A DNA stretch of 64,000 bases, taken from assembly GCF_020103695.1 (NCBI RefSeq), contig NZ_JAHXBF010000001.1, positions 806,001-870,000 on the forward strand. Reading direction: 5' to 3'. The notes beneath the pieces are model-generated. The model was given only the letters and a program-made list of their open reading frames with translations. It ran no database searches and was not told the DNA's origin. Of this stretch, positions 55,315 through 64,000 are shown piece by piece. This stretch comes from Hyalangium versicolor. GTDB lineage: Bacteria > Myxococcota > Myxococcia > Myxococcales > Myxococcaceae. A program made the translations under genes and the position numbers. Position 1 is the first letter of the stretch. Every line of letters begins with the position of its first letter.

Positions 55315-56769
55315 ATGTCCCGAATGAAGCTCGCTCTCTGCTCGCCCCGTCGCCTGCTCCTGCTCACCCTGGTGCTCGCCTCGTCCGCGTGGGCGGACTC
55401 CGGTGTGGATTCCTGGTTGCAGGCGCGGGCACGTGAGCAGGCGGCCTATTTGAATGCTGCCACGGAGAGGCCCGCGAGCATGGGCGCGCCCCTGGGGTTG
55501 TGGCGCGAGCGCTCGGGGGAGGATCCGGGCATTCCCCATTTCGTTCCGCCCACCTCGCTGGCGCCGCTGATCCACGCGGTGGAGGCGGGCGTCGTCAACA
55601 TCACCACGGAGAACGTGCAGGACCGGACGGGAGTCTCTTCGGGGCGCTCGACGGGCTCGGGCTTCGTACTGACGCCGGACGGGTTGGTGGTGACGAACAA
55701 CCACGTGGTGGCCCAGGCTCAGGAGATCGTCGTGCGCCTGGCGGATGGGCGCGAGTTCGATGCCCAGGTGGTGGGCCGGGACGCGTCCACGGATGTGGCG
55801 CTGCTGCGGCTGAGTGAGGTGGGGCCGGCGGATCTCCCGGCGGTGTACCTGGGAGACTCGGACAAGCTCGAGGTGGGGGATTGGGTGGTCGCCATCGGCA
55901 ACCCGTTCGGGTTGGATCACTCGGTGGCGCACGGGATGATCTCCGCCAAGGAGCGCGTGCTGGGCGTGGGCGTGTTCGATGACTTCATCCAGACGGATGC
56001 GCTGATCAACCCGGGCAACTCGGGCGGCCCGCTCTTCAACATGCGCGGCGAGGTGGTGGGGGTGAACACCGCCATCATGAGCCAGGGGCAGGGCATCGGC
56101 TTCGCGGTGCCCATCAACATGGTGAAGGATCTGCTGCCCAACCTGCGCGAGAACGGCCGGCTGGAGCGCGGGTGGCTCGGGGTGAACATCGACGATGCGC
56201 TCCCCGGCGAGGCTGGGCGTACGGGTGAACGCGCGCTGGTGGTGAAGTCGGTCTACCGCAAGAGCCCCGCCGCCGTCGCGGGGGTCCGCGCGGGAGATCG
56301 CGTGCTGGCGGTGAACGGCAAGCCTATCGGTTCGTACCTGCAGCTGTTGCGCAAGGTGGCGCTGCTGGCTCCCGGTACCGAGACGAAGCTGACGCTGATG
56401 CGTGGCAGCGAGACCCGGGATGTGTCGGTGAAGCTGTCCGCGCGCCCGGCGCCGGAGACGCTCCAGGCCATGTCCAGCCCCGGAAACATGGAGGAGCTGG
56501 GCCTGGTGCTGAGGGATCTCTCGCCGGACGTGGCCACGCAGATGGGGTACGAGCCCTATACGGGCGTGCTGGTGACGGGCGTCGTTCCGCGCAGCGCCGC
56601 GGCTGATGCGGGCCTGACCGCGGGGGATCTGGTCACCGAGGTGAATCGCCGCCGGGTGAAGGATGTGGCGAGTGTGCGCGCGACGCTGGAGAAGGGTGGC
56701 TCGGGCGCGAATGTCCTGCTCCGCGTGCAGCGTGGAGACGTGCAGCAGTACGTGGCGCTCTCGCCCTGA
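55315..56769 (+). CDS. HtrA/Deg-family serine protease with two PDZ domains
   Basis: 484 residues from ATG 55315 (a GTG at 55294 is possible). The signal peptide ends SSAWA. The triad is His130 (VVTNNHVV), Asp160 (DASTDVALL) and Ser236 (NPGNSGGPL). PDZ1 starts near 280 (RGWLGVNIDD) and PDZ2 near 390 (LGLVLRDLSPD). It is periplasmic and degrades or refolds damaged envelope proteins. Neighbouring grpE and ftsH make a quality-control group, probably stress-induced. Confidence 0.94.
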   Translation: MSRMKLALCSPRRLLLLTLVLASSAWADSGVDSWLQARAREQAAYLNAATERPASMGAPLGLWRERSGEDPGIPHFVPPTSLAPLIHAVEAGVVNITTENVQDRTGVSSGRSTGSGFVLTPDGLVVTNNHVVAQAQEIVVRLADGREFDAQVVGRDASTDVALLRLSEVGPADLPAVYLGDSDKLEVGDWVVAIGNPFGLDHSVAHGMISAKERVLGVGVFDDFIQTDALINPGNSGGPLFNMRGEVVGVNTAIMSQGQGIGFAVPINMVKDLLPNLRENGRLERGWLGVNIDDALPGEAGRTGERALVVKSVYRKSPAAVAGVRAGDRVLAVNGKPIGSYLQLLRKVALLAPGTETKLTLMRGSETRDVSVKLSARPAPETLQAMSSPGNMEELGLVLRDLSPDVATQMGYEPYTGVLVTGVVPRSAAADAGLTAGDLVTEVNRRRVKDVASVRATLEKGGSGANVLLRVQRGDVQQYVALSP

Positions 56770-56868
56770 GCCTTCGAGGTTCACCGGGCGCTCATGGACC
56801 TGGCGCTTTCGGGCGGGCAAGATGGCTTCTCAGGGGGCCGGCCCTGCTCGATGTGGAGATGAATTCCC

Positions 56869-57186
56869 ATGCGCAAGATCCTGCTGACCGTTCTGATGGC
56901 CCTCCCGCTGTTCGCCTGTGGAAGCACCATCGGTGATACGTGCTCGAGCAACGGCTGTGGCTCTGACCTGACCTGCCGCGCCGACTTCCCCGGAGGCTTT
57001 TGCACCCAGTCCTGTACCCAGGAGGGGCAGGAAGGGGGATGCCCGGAGGACAGCGTCTGCACCCGGCAGTTCGACACGCTGCTGTGCGCGCCCATCTGCG
57101 AGAACTCGGGTGACTGCCGTGACAGCTACGAGTGCAACGGGACGACTGGCTCGAACGTGAAGGCGTGCCGCGTCAAGCTGCCGTAG
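56869..57186 (+). CDS. small cysteine-rich lipoprotein
   Basis: 105 residues. Lipobox LFAC near residue 17. The mature part has about ten further cysteines in a pattern like the Cys-rich modules found in many myxobacterial lipoproteins (DTCSSNGCGSDLTC, GFCTQSCTQEGQEGGC, CENSGDCRDSYEC), which should form disulphides outside the cytoplasm. No function is assigned. It sits between the HtrA gene and a long repeat protein on the same strand. Confidence 0.8.
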   Translation: MRKILLTVLMALPLFACGSTIGDTCSSNGCGSDLTCRADFPGGFCTQSCTQEGQEGGCPEDSVCTRQFDTLLCAPICENSGDCRDSYECNGTTGSNVKACRVKLP

Positions 57187-57282
57187 CGTCTTGGCGCGAG
57201 TTGCCGTGAGGGGTCGAACGCACGGGCCGAGCAGCGGTAAGGTCGGCCTGCTGCATTCGTGTCGGGGTCCCGGAAACCACTC

Positions 57283-60207
57283 ATGCGCAAGCTCTTCGTC
57301 GCGGCAGCGATCCTGGTGGTCGCAGGTCTGATCGTCTTCTTCGCGGTGTCACAGGAGGGGGCTGAGTCATCCCCATCGGCCAGCCCCGAGAAGCTTGGCG
57401 CGTCGAAGCCGGCTCCTCGGACGGTGCGGGTGGTGCAAGCCGGGAACCCCGCGGATGTGGGCGCACGAGGCACCGCCGAAGCGGGCAGCACGCCGAGCCT
57501 GTCGCAGGCACCCTCCGAGCAGGACGGGGTGCTGGAAGTGGTGGTGATGGCGGGGGAGAAGCCCGTGGCGGGCGCCGAGGTGAAGCTGTACTGGCGAGGG
57601 CCTCGGGACCCGAACCTGGGTGAGGTGTCGTGGCGCTTGGCGAGCACTGGCACCACGAATGCCGAGGGGTACGCGCGGCTGGCCTCGAAGCCCGGGGGGT
57701 ACCAGGTGGCGGTGCACGTCCAGGGATACGCCTCGCTGCTTCGCGATGTGGTGCGCCCGTACGGAGAGAGGCGCACCTTCCTGCGGCTGACGCTCCAGGC
57801 CGGGCAGGTGCTCACCGGGCGCACGGTGGTGCGGGGCACCGAGGAGCCGTTGCCCATGGTGGAGCTCGCCTTGACGGCGCATGGCCGACAGTTGGATCGG
57901 TGGGAGAACGCGGCCTCTCCCGCCGAGGAGCGGGTGTATGGCTCGAGCGATGCGCGGGGCAACTTCCGGGTGGAGGGGCTGGCGCCCGGGAGCTACGCGC
58001 TGGAGGCGCGAGCGCCAGGCCATGCGCGAGCGGTGATGCGAAGCGTGCAGGTGCCGGCCTCGGGGCCGTTGACGGTGGGGCTGCAGGTGGCGGCGGTCAT
58101 TGAAGGCTTCGTGGAGGACGCGCAGGGGGCCCCGGTCGCGGATGCCCAGGTGCAGGTGGGCGGGCGCGTGCCCCAGGTGACGACGAGCGGGCAGGGAGGT
58201 GGCTTCTCCGTGGAGATCGAGCCGGGTTCGTACACCCTTTCCGCGCGGCGAGGCGAGGAGGCGGGCTCGTTGGACGGGCCCGTGACCGTGAGTGCGGGGA
58301 AGACGCTGCGAGACTTGAAGATCCGTCTGGGGCAGGGCGCGGTGATGGAGGGCCGGGTGGTGACGCGCACTTCCGGAGAGCCTATCTCGGGAGCCAGCGT
58401 GGACGTCAGCCCCGCGGGCCGCAACGGGGACTCGGGCCGAGCCGTCACCGATGGTACGGGCCACTTCTCCGTGAGCGGCCTGGCTCCCGGTAGCTACGAT
58501 CTGGTGGCGAGTGCTCCGGGGTTCACTTCCGAGACCCGGCGCAGATTGACAGTGGCCTCGGGTGAGCGCTTCTCCCTGGAGATCCCTCTCACGGGCACCG
58601 GCGCCGTGGAAGGCACGGTGACGGACCCGGACGGCGTGCCGGTGCAGGGCGTGCAGGTGAAAGGAGGGGCGGTCTGGGGAGGCTCACTGGGAAGTACAAC
58701 CGCGCAGGCACGTACGGACGCGGGGGGGCACTACCGGATCGAAGGGCTGACAGCTGGCCCCATCCGCTTCACGGCCACCCGGGAAGGCGCGGCGCAGGGA
58801 GAGATGCGGGGGGCGGTGGTGAAGGAAGGGGGCACGGAGCGGCTGGATTTCATTCTCAAGGAGACAGGGACGGTGGAGGGGGTGGTGCGCGCGGCCAAGG
58901 GGCGGCTGCCTGTCGAGGCGCTGTCCGTGGTGGCCCTCGAGATAGGAGGCCTGCACATCCGCTTCGGCTCTTCGGGCCTCGCCCGGACGGACCTGGATGC
59001 GAGTGGCCACTTCCAGATGTCATTGCCGCCCGGCCGGTACGGTTTGCGTGTGACGCCTCGGGAGCAGCCGAACGTCTCCAAGGTCGAGACGGTGGAGGTC
59101 CGGGTGGAGGCAGGGCAGACCTCTCGAGTGGAGCTGACCTGGGCGGGCGAGACGTCCGATTCTGCCCTGCTTCGGGGCGTCGTCCTCGAGCCGGAAGGGG
59201 CGCCTTCCGTGGAAGCTACCGTGATGATGTCCACCTCGATGGGCCTCGGGAGCATGGGGATGATGGCCATGGCGGACGAAGAGGGGCGCTTCTCCTTCTC
59301 CCTTCCGTCGGAGCAAGGCACCTCCGCGAGCAGTTTGAAGCTGACCGCGAGCAATGGGGGGCGCAAGGGGGAACTGGTGGTGAAGCCTGGAGAGCAGGAG
59401 GTGGTGGTGAAGCTCCAGTCTTCGGCCTCACTGCGGGGACAGGTGGTGCGCTACAGCGGAAGCGCTCCCGTGCAGGGCTTCACGCTCTCCATCCAGCCGC
59501 AGGCCCGCTCGCGGTTCCCGGCGGGGGGGGGCACCTGGGAGTTTCCGGGGGATCGCTTCGATGTGAAGGATGTCCCTGCCGAGCCCGTGAAGGTGAGCGT
59601 GCGAGCGCAGGATGGTTCGATGGGCGAGGCTTTGGTGTCCCTGACGTCCGGAGCCTCGGCCGACGTGCAGGTGGTCCTGAAGGCCACGGCGGGAGTGCGA
59701 GGCCGTCTGGTGGAGGTTGTCTCGAAGAAGCCGGCGTCGGGATCGGTCTACGTCGAGGGGCGAAGTGCCGGGTCCGACGCGCTTGGAGCGCATTCCTCGC
59801 CCGATGGGCGCTTCACGCTGCAGGGGTTGAACTCGGGGGAGCACACGCTGGTTTTCAGGACCTCGCCCATCCATCCTCGAGAGCGCCGCACGGTGACCCT
59901 GACAGAAGGCCAGGTGTTGGACCTGGGGGATATCGCGATCGCTACTTCTGACACGCCCACTGTTTCGGTGGGGCTGGTGCTGGGCAGGGGCGGCGGTTCG
60001 CTCCTGATCCAAGAGGTGAAGCCAGGAAGTCCCGCGGCCCGGGCGGGGATCCAGGTGGGGGACGTGCTGGTCGCGCTAGGGGGTAAGCCGGTCAAGGATC
60101 TTATCGATGCGCAGACAGCGCTCGTGGGACCCCAGGGCACCAGCGTGGTGATCACGGTGAGGAGTGGAGGCTCGGAACGGACCGTTACCCTCATCTTCGG
60201 GCCCTGA
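57283..60207 (+). CDS. membrane-anchored carboxypeptidase-regulatory-like repeat protein with C-terminal PDZ domain
   Basis: 974 residues from ATG 57283 (a GTG at 57259 is possible). A single N-terminal membrane segment (LFVAAAILVVAGLIVFFAV) is followed by a linker and about eight carboxypeptidase-regulatory-like or Cna-B-like beta-sandwiches. Each carries a motif like GxFxVxGLAPGSYxLxAxAPG and often EGxVxDxxGxPVxGAxV. A PDZ domain ends it (SLLIQEVKPGSPAARAGIQVGDVLVALGGKPV). It reads as a periplasmic or surface scaffold. PDZ links it in theme to the HtrA gene 1.7 kb upstream. Confidence 0.85.
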   Translation: MRKLFVAAAILVVAGLIVFFAVSQEGAESSPSASPEKLGASKPAPRTVRVVQAGNPADVGARGTAEAGSTPSLSQAPSEQDGVLEVVVMAGEKPVAGAEVKLYWRGPRDPNLGEVSWRLASTGTTNAEGYARLASKPGGYQVAVHVQGYASLLRDVVRPYGERRTFLRLTLQAGQVLTGRTVVRGTEEPLPMVELALTAHGRQLDRWENAASPAEERVYGSSDARGNFRVEGLAPGSYALEARAPGHARAVMRSVQVPASGPLTVGLQVAAVIEGFVEDAQGAPVADAQVQVGGRVPQVTTSGQGGGFSVEIEPGSYTLSARRGEEAGSLDGPVTVSAGKTLRDLKIRLGQGAVMEGRVVTRTSGEPISGASVDVSPAGRNGDSGRAVTDGTGHFSVSGLAPGSYDLVASAPGFTSETRRRLTVASGERFSLEIPLTGTGAVEGTVTDPDGVPVQGVQVKGGAVWGGSLGSTTAQARTDAGGHYRIEGLTAGPIRFTATREGAAQGEMRGAVVKEGGTERLDFILKETGTVEGVVRAAKGRLPVEALSVVALEIGGLHIRFGSSGLARTDLDASGHFQMSLPPGRYGLRVTPREQPNVSKVETVEVRVEAGQTSRVELTWAGETSDSALLRGVVLEPEGAPSVEATVMMSTSMGLGSMGMMAMADEEGRFSFSLPSEQGTSASSLKLTASNGGRKGELVVKPGEQEVVVKLQSSASLRGQVVRYSGSAPVQGFTLSIQPQARSRFPAGGGTWEFPGDRFDVKDVPAEPVKVSVRAQDGSMGEALVSLTSGASADVQVVLKATAGVRGRLVEVVSKKPASGSVYVEGRSAGSDALGAHSSPDGRFTLQGLNSGEHTLVFRTSPIHPRERRTVTLTEGQVLDLGDIAIATSDTPTVSVGLVLGRGGGSLLIQEVKPGSPAARAGIQVGDVLVALGGKPVKDLIDAQTALVGPQGTSVVITVRSGGSERTVTLIFGP

Positions 60208-60267
60208 GCAGGTTCCCGCGCTGCCTCAGCCATAGCGGGCCACGGCAGGCCCGCCACGGCCGAGGGG

Positions 60268-60903
60268 CTACTTCTTCTTGTTGGCGTCCTTCCCGTCCAG
60301 CCAGAGCCCCAGCTCCTCGCCGGTGCGGCCCTCCGTCAGCAGGATGGCCTCCACGCGCGCCGCCACACCGAACGACTTGCCGCCCGAGGGCTTCGGCAGG
60401 CTCCAGATGTCCAGCGGCGTGAAGACGACCTGCACCCGGATGCCCCGCGAGGAGAACAGCCGCGCGAACATGCCCCCCGTCCACCCCTCCGGCGTCGTCC
60501 CGGACACGCTCAGCAGCGGGAGGACGGGGTTGCCCTGCGCATCCGTCTTCTTCGGCGTGCCGTGCGTCATCGCGTACTTCCCGCCCGGGAAGAAGGGCAG
60601 GATGTTGATGATGAAGTTGCCCGAGGCCGGCTGGTACGGGCCCGGTGACACCATCGTCGCCACGTCCTCCGTGACGATCATGTACAGCTTCTTGCCCCGG
60701 TAGTTCTTCCGGAACTCGTCCGCCTTCGTGCGGCAGTCCGCGCTGGCGAACATGTCTCCGCACTCTCCAATGTAGCGGTTGAGGAAGGCGCTCAGGCCTC
60801 CCAGCGGCTCGGCGGCGTCGCGCATCCGCGCGAAGCGGGGGTCCACGTCCGCCAGGGCGAGCGCGGGCAACAGCAGGGCAACGGAGACGAGCAAACGGTT
60901 CAC
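60268..60903 (-). CDS. exported protein of unknown function
   Basis: 211 residues from a GTG at 60903, which places a clean signal peptide (LLVSVALLLPALALA) at the very start; longer readings add non-signal sequence. The mature part has paired cysteines (CGDMFASADCRTKADEF) and beta-strands such as KKLYMIVTEDVATMVSPGPYQPASGNFIINILPFFPGG and IRVQVVFTPLDIWSLP. It ends in DANKKK. I do not recognise a family; homologues seem likely among myxobacteria. Convergent with the repeat-protein gene. Confidence 0.75.
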   Translation of the reverse strand: MNRLLVSVALLLPALALADVDPRFARMRDAAEPLGGLSAFLNRYIGECGDMFASADCRTKADEFRKNYRGKKLYMIVTEDVATMVSPGPYQPASGNFIINILPFFPGGKYAMTHGTPKKTDAQGNPVLPLLSVSGTTPEGWTGGMFARLFSSRGIRVQVVFTPLDIWSLPKPSGGKSFGVAARVEAILLTEGRTGEELGLWLDGKDANKKK

Positions 60904-61065
60904 GGTGGGCACAGCTCCCGAAAAGGGTGGGGCGCGGATCGTGCCACTCCCTCGCACTCCCGCCATGACCTTCCTGTGGTACGCAGAGGTAGCGAGGAGT
61001 AGATATTTTGACTACATGAGCCCACCATGTAGTTTGCGGCCCTCACCTCTTGGAGGCACCACCGA

Positions 61066-61413
61066 GTGAACGAGCGCCGAGCACATCTTCGGTTCGACAA
61101 GGTCTTCACCGTTTACCTGAGCACGCGTGAAGGGATGACACGGGGTATCGGGCGGAACATCAGCGCGCGAGGCTTGTTCGTGGAGACGCGCGAGCCCATG
61201 CCGCTGGGGGAGAAGCTGAAGATCACCTTCGCGGGCGAGGACGGGACGGAGATGACGTGCCTGTGCGAGGTCCGCTACCAGGTAGCGCTGGCGTACGGGC
61301 GGCAGGACGGGCGCGAGGGCAACAGCCGGGGCGTGGGCCTGCGCATCGTCGCCTACGAAACCCAGGACGAGGCGCCGCTGCTGCTGGTGGACCGCGAGCG
61401 GGTGATGCACTGA
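61066..61413 (+). CDS. PilZ-domain protein
   Basis: 115 residues from a GTG. The c-di-GMP motifs are seen: RRAHLRF at 4-10 (RxxxR-like) and NISARGLFVET near 30 (D/NxSxxG). The rest is the PilZ beta-barrel (PLGEKLKITFAGEDGTEMTCLCEVRYQ, GVGLRIV). Single-domain PilZ proteins act in type IV pilus and motility control in myxobacteria. It is monocistronic and ends ahead of a hairpin shared with the convergent dehydrogenase gene. Confidence 0.88.
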   Translation: MNERRAHLRFDKVFTVYLSTREGMTRGIGRNISARGLFVETREPMPLGEKLKITFAGEDGTEMTCLCEVRYQVALAYGRQDGREGNSRGVGLRIVAYETQDEAPLLLVDRERVMH

Positions 61414-61424
61414 GGAAACACGAA

Positions 61425-61461
61425 GGGCCCGGCTCCTCCCCATAAGGAGGCAACCGGGCCC
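61425..61461. terminator. bidirectional terminator between PilZ and dehydrogenase genes
   Basis: GGGCCCGG (61425-61432) pairs with CCGGGCCC (61454-61461), with an inner CTCCT/AGGAG helix and a small bulge. It lies in the 75-bp gap between two convergent stops. No clear T-tract. Confidence 0.5.
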
Positions 61462-61488
61462 CGGCTCACGCCCACGGGCGTGGGCGGA

Positions 61489-63039
61489 TTACTGCGAGAA
61501 GCCCTCGATGAGGTAGTGGGCCTCGATGCGCTTGAGCGCGAGGATCATCGCGGCGCAGCGCGGATCCACCGTCTTGCCCAGGCAGTAGGCGCGGCTGTCG
61601 TGCATGTCTGTCTTGCGCGGCTGGTTGCGGGAGATGTCGCGGATGATGCGGTAGTTGCGCTTCATCGCCTTCTCGAGGCGCTGATCCACCTCGGACTCGC
61701 TCCAGCGTTCCATGCGCTTGTTCTGGATCCACTCGTAGTAGCTCACCGTGACGCCGCCGGCGTTGGCGATGATGTCCGGGATGAGATCGATGCCGCGCTT
61801 CTGCAGGACGCGGTCGGCCTCGGGAGTGGTGGGGCCGTTGGCGCCCTCGGCGATGAGCTTGACCTTGAGGCGCTCGGCCACGTCGGCGGTGATCTCGCCA
61901 CCGAGGGCGGCGGGGATGAGCATGTCCGCCGAGATCTCCCAGAGATCCTTCTTCTCGATGCGCTGGGCGCCGGGGAAGCCGGCCACGCTCTTCTTGAGGT
62001 TCTTCGGATCGTTGACGTAGGCGATGAGGGAGGGCACGTCGATGCCGTCTCCATTGAAGATGGAGCCGTCCGCGTCGTTCACGGCCAGCAGGCGGGCGCC
62101 CATGCCGGCGAGGATGGAGGCTCCGTTGCTGCCCACGTTGCCGAAGCCCTGCATGGTGAACGTCTTGCCGCGCAGCGTCTCGTTGCGCTCGGAGTAGAAG
62201 TCCTCGATGCAGTAGGCGACGCCCTGGCCGGTGGCCTTGACGCGGCCCTCGGAGCCGCCGATGCGCACGTCCTTGCCGGTGACGATGCCGCGCATGTTGT
62301 GGCGCTCGCGCTCACCGTCCGAGTACTGCCGGAGCATCAGGGCCATGATGTCCCCGTTGGTGCCCACGTCCGGGGCGGGGATGTCGATGCTGGGCCCGAT
62401 GAGGCTCTTGAGCTTGTACATGAAGCGCAGGGTGATGTTCTCCAGCTCCTCGCGGCCGTACTGGCGCGGATCGATCTGGATGCCACCCTTGCCGCCGCCG
62501 AAGGGCACCTCGGCGATGGCCGTCTTCCACGTCATCTCCGCGGCCAGGGCCTTGAAGAGATCCAGGGAGACTTCGCGGTGGTAGCGGATGCCGCCCTTGT
62601 AGGGGCCGCGGGCCTGGTTGTGTTGGACGCGGTAGGCCTTGAAGCGTTGGGACTCGCCGGGGACGAGTTGGTAGACACCTCCGTCGGGCAGGCGAAGGTG
62701 GCCACGGCGGATATTTACGTCCGAGCCCAACAGGGCACGGCCATTTAGGATGATCTTGCCGTCGGCGAGGCGCTCAAGTCCGTCGGGGTTGCGGACCTGG
62801 GTGACGGAGAGATCGGAGAAGGCCTTGGCCTCTTCGGGGGCGAGGGGGACCAGGCGGTCCTTGAGCTTGGCGGTGACGTAGAAGATGTGCTCGTAGTCAG
62901 GCTCCTCGAGCTCCAGCCGGACGCGCTTGTCGAGACCGATCAGGTCGGCGGCGCGGTGGAAGATTTCCATGGCCTCCGTGTAGATGGTGCGCTTCGGGGA
63001 GGGCGCGGGGGCGCGCATGAAGTTCTCTTCGCTAGCCAT
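61489..63039 (-). CDS. Glu/Leu/Phe/Val dehydrogenase (probable glutamate dehydrogenase)
   Basis: 516 residues from ATG 63039 (AAGGAG site 10 bases upstream). The catalytic segment AEVPFGGGKGGIQIDPRQY carries the conserved lysine. DIPAPDVGTNGDIM and the NAD-binding FTMQGFGNVGSNGASILAGMGARLLAVND follow. Length exceeds the 410-450 usual for the small type: residues ~1-90 and ~470-516 are extra. It interconverts glutamate and 2-oxoglutarate with NAD(P), feeding amino-acid carbon to the citric acid cycle. No partner genes adjoin. Confidence 0.9.
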   Translation of the reverse strand: MASEENFMRAPAPSPKRTIYTEAMEIFHRAADLIGLDKRVRLELEEPDYEHIFYVTAKLKDRLVPLAPEEAKAFSDLSVTQVRNPDGLERLADGKIILNGRALLGSDVNIRRGHLRLPDGGVYQLVPGESQRFKAYRVQHNQARGPYKGGIRYHREVSLDLFKALAAEMTWKTAIAEVPFGGGKGGIQIDPRQYGREELENITLRFMYKLKSLIGPSIDIPAPDVGTNGDIMALMLRQYSDGERERHNMRGIVTGKDVRIGGSEGRVKATGQGVAYCIEDFYSERNETLRGKTFTMQGFGNVGSNGASILAGMGARLLAVNDADGSIFNGDGIDVPSLIAYVNDPKNLKKSVAGFPGAQRIEKKDLWEISADMLIPAALGGEITADVAERLKVKLIAEGANGPTTPEADRVLQKRGIDLIPDIIANAGGVTVSYYEWIQNKRMERWSESEVDQRLEKAMKRNYRIIRDISRNQPRKTDMHDSRAYCLGKTVDPRCAAMILALKRIEAHYLIEGFSQ

Positions 63040-63290
63040 GTGGCGACAGCTCCTTGCGTGAAGGCGAAGGGGGGTTGAAGCTGGGACCTTATGTGCACAG
63101 CCCCCCAGGGGAAGCAACTCACCCCGGGTGTCACTAACGTCGAAAAGTTGAGAAATCTCAGGTACTTAGCCGACGCACTGTGTCACGAATGACCTCACGA
63201 CCGGTCGGTAGGTGAGGGGTCGGTGGGAGGGGGGATGAACAAATGCATTGCCCCACCCCGGGGTGCATGGTATTCGCGCCCCCACGTTGG

Positions 63291-63366
<76 letters not shown>

Positions 63367-63374
63367 AGAAAATC

Positions 63375-63411
63375 AAGGGCTTGGGAGGCAGTTGTCTCCC
63401 AAGCCCTTTTT
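63375..63411 (+). terminator. intrinsic terminator of the tRNA gene
   Basis: AAGGGCTTGGGAG (63375-63387) pairs perfectly over 13 bp with CTCCCAAGCCCTT (63396-63408), 8-nt loop, followed by further T residues (to 63411). A textbook rho-independent terminator. Confidence 0.92.
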
Positions 63412-63566
63412 ATTTGGTGCCGCTGTAGGGAATCCGCGGAGGCGGCCTGAGGGAGGGAGCATACCCCCCCGTGTCGTTCATCTGGATACCGGGCGTGGTG
63501 AGCCAGTCACCTACACGTCCGATGTCGGGCCGGTCGAAGTGAGCGAGGCCGAGTTCGAGGACGTTG

Positions 63567-63968
63567 CTAGCTCTTCGCGCCTCGGCGCACGGCGTCGACG
63601 CTCCAGATGCCCGAGCCGTGCGCGGCGACGAAGAGGAAGAGGAAGCAGTAGAGCGCGGCGGGCTCGCCCTTGTTCACGATGGGGAGGATGTTTCCCTGGG
63701 CGGGAATCACGTGTCCCATGAAGAAGGCGAATGCCATGGTGCCGCTCGCGATGAAGGCCGCGGGGGAGGCGAACAGCCCGATCAGGATGAGCAAGCCGCC
63801 CACGAACTCAATGGTTCCTGCGCCGTAGGTGATGAACGCGGGCACCCCGGGAGGCATGCCGCCGAACATGCCGAAGAGCTTCTGCATCCCGTGCAGCATG
63901 AACATGAACCCGGCCATGATGCGGAGCACGGCATAGATGCGTTCGGCGTGGGGCTTCAGGAATCCCAT
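63567..63968 (-). CDS. DoxX-family membrane protein
   Basis: 133 residues, starting at an ATG with a GAGGAG site 5 bases upstream. Four membrane segments are visible: YAVLRIMAGFMFMLHGMQKLFG, GTIEFVGGLLILIGLFASP, AAFIASGTMAFAFFMGHVIP and ALYCFLFLFVAAHGSGIWS. DoxX proteins sit in the inner membrane and have been linked to quinone or redox balance and thiosulphate oxidation; the exact role here is open. Nothing else is supported between the tRNA terminator and its stop. Confidence 0.9.
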   Translation of the reverse strand: MGFLKPHAERIYAVLRIMAGFMFMLHGMQKLFGMFGGMPPGVPAFITYGAGTIEFVGGLLILIGLFASPAAFIASGTMAFAFFMGHVIPAQGNILPIVNKGEPAALYCFLFLFVAAHGSGIWSVDAVRRGAKS

Positions 63969-64000
63969 GGTTTCTCCTCGTTGTGTCGTTGATGCCGGCG

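Overview
The window is high-GC bacterial DNA whose gene content points to a myxobacterium of the Cystobacterineae type (Myxococcus/Archangium/Cystobacter relatives). Signs are many lipoproteins, a Ser/Thr-kinase-like protein, a chemosensory array, PilZ and BON proteins, long TonB receptors, and small ribbon-helix-helix-like proteins. No species is claimed. I see no rRNA, CRISPR, phage or insertion sequence. There is one tRNA, Thr(CGT), near the right end.

Left third (1-13.6 kb): the 3' end of a uracil-DNA glycosylase and an esterase lead into a lysine-degradation region. It has 3,5-diaminohexanoate dehydrogenase (kdd), then kamD and kamE (lysine 5,6-aminomutase), kal and kce, which are the core of the clostridial/fusobacterial lysine fermentation route. 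Between kdd and kamD, on the opposite strand, lie a ParE/RelE-type toxin-antitoxin pair, a 2OG-Fe dioxygenase and an M14 peptidase. A small exported protein sits between kamD and kamE. An SDR, a methyltransferase, a leucine-rich-repeat protein and a lipoprotein follow.

13.6-31.7 kb: a YjbR-fold protein with a histone-like tail; a ChaN-like protein divergent from a TonB receptor that is coupled to an orphan 5'-nucleotidase C-terminal-domain lipoprotein (probable nutrient uptake); two tandem small RHH-like paralogues; a structured intergenic region that reads as a minus-strand small RNA; then tilS, ftsH, folP, glmM, an exported CBM9-like protein and the pdxJ-acpS-nnrD-tsaE group.

31.7-43.5 kb: a class II glutamine amidotransferase converges on tsaE. 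A histidine-utilisation operon (hutU, lipoprotein, hutI) runs leftward. Divergent from it is a compact chemosensory operon: cheY-like, GAF-CheD fusion, cheA, mcp, cheW, cheR, with no cheB.

43.5-64 kb: a YdeP/FdhF-type molybdopterin oxidoreductase behind an attenuator-like leader; a BON protein; a beta-CASP metallohydrolase; an XRE regulator divergent from a pseudokinase; mutT; a second ftsH; a stand-alone protein resembling sigma-70 region 1.1; grpE; an HtrA protease; a long repeat protein ending in PDZ; a PilZ protein; glutamate/leucine dehydrogenase; tRNA-Thr; and DoxX. ftsH, grpE and htrA form a loose protein-quality-control neighbourhood.

All functional calls come from reading motifs in the translated sequence. 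No database search was possible. The best leads are the intergenic small RNA at about 20.37-20.50 kb, the lysine-fermentation cluster in an expected aerobe, the stand-alone sigma 1.1-like protein, and the pseudokinase.
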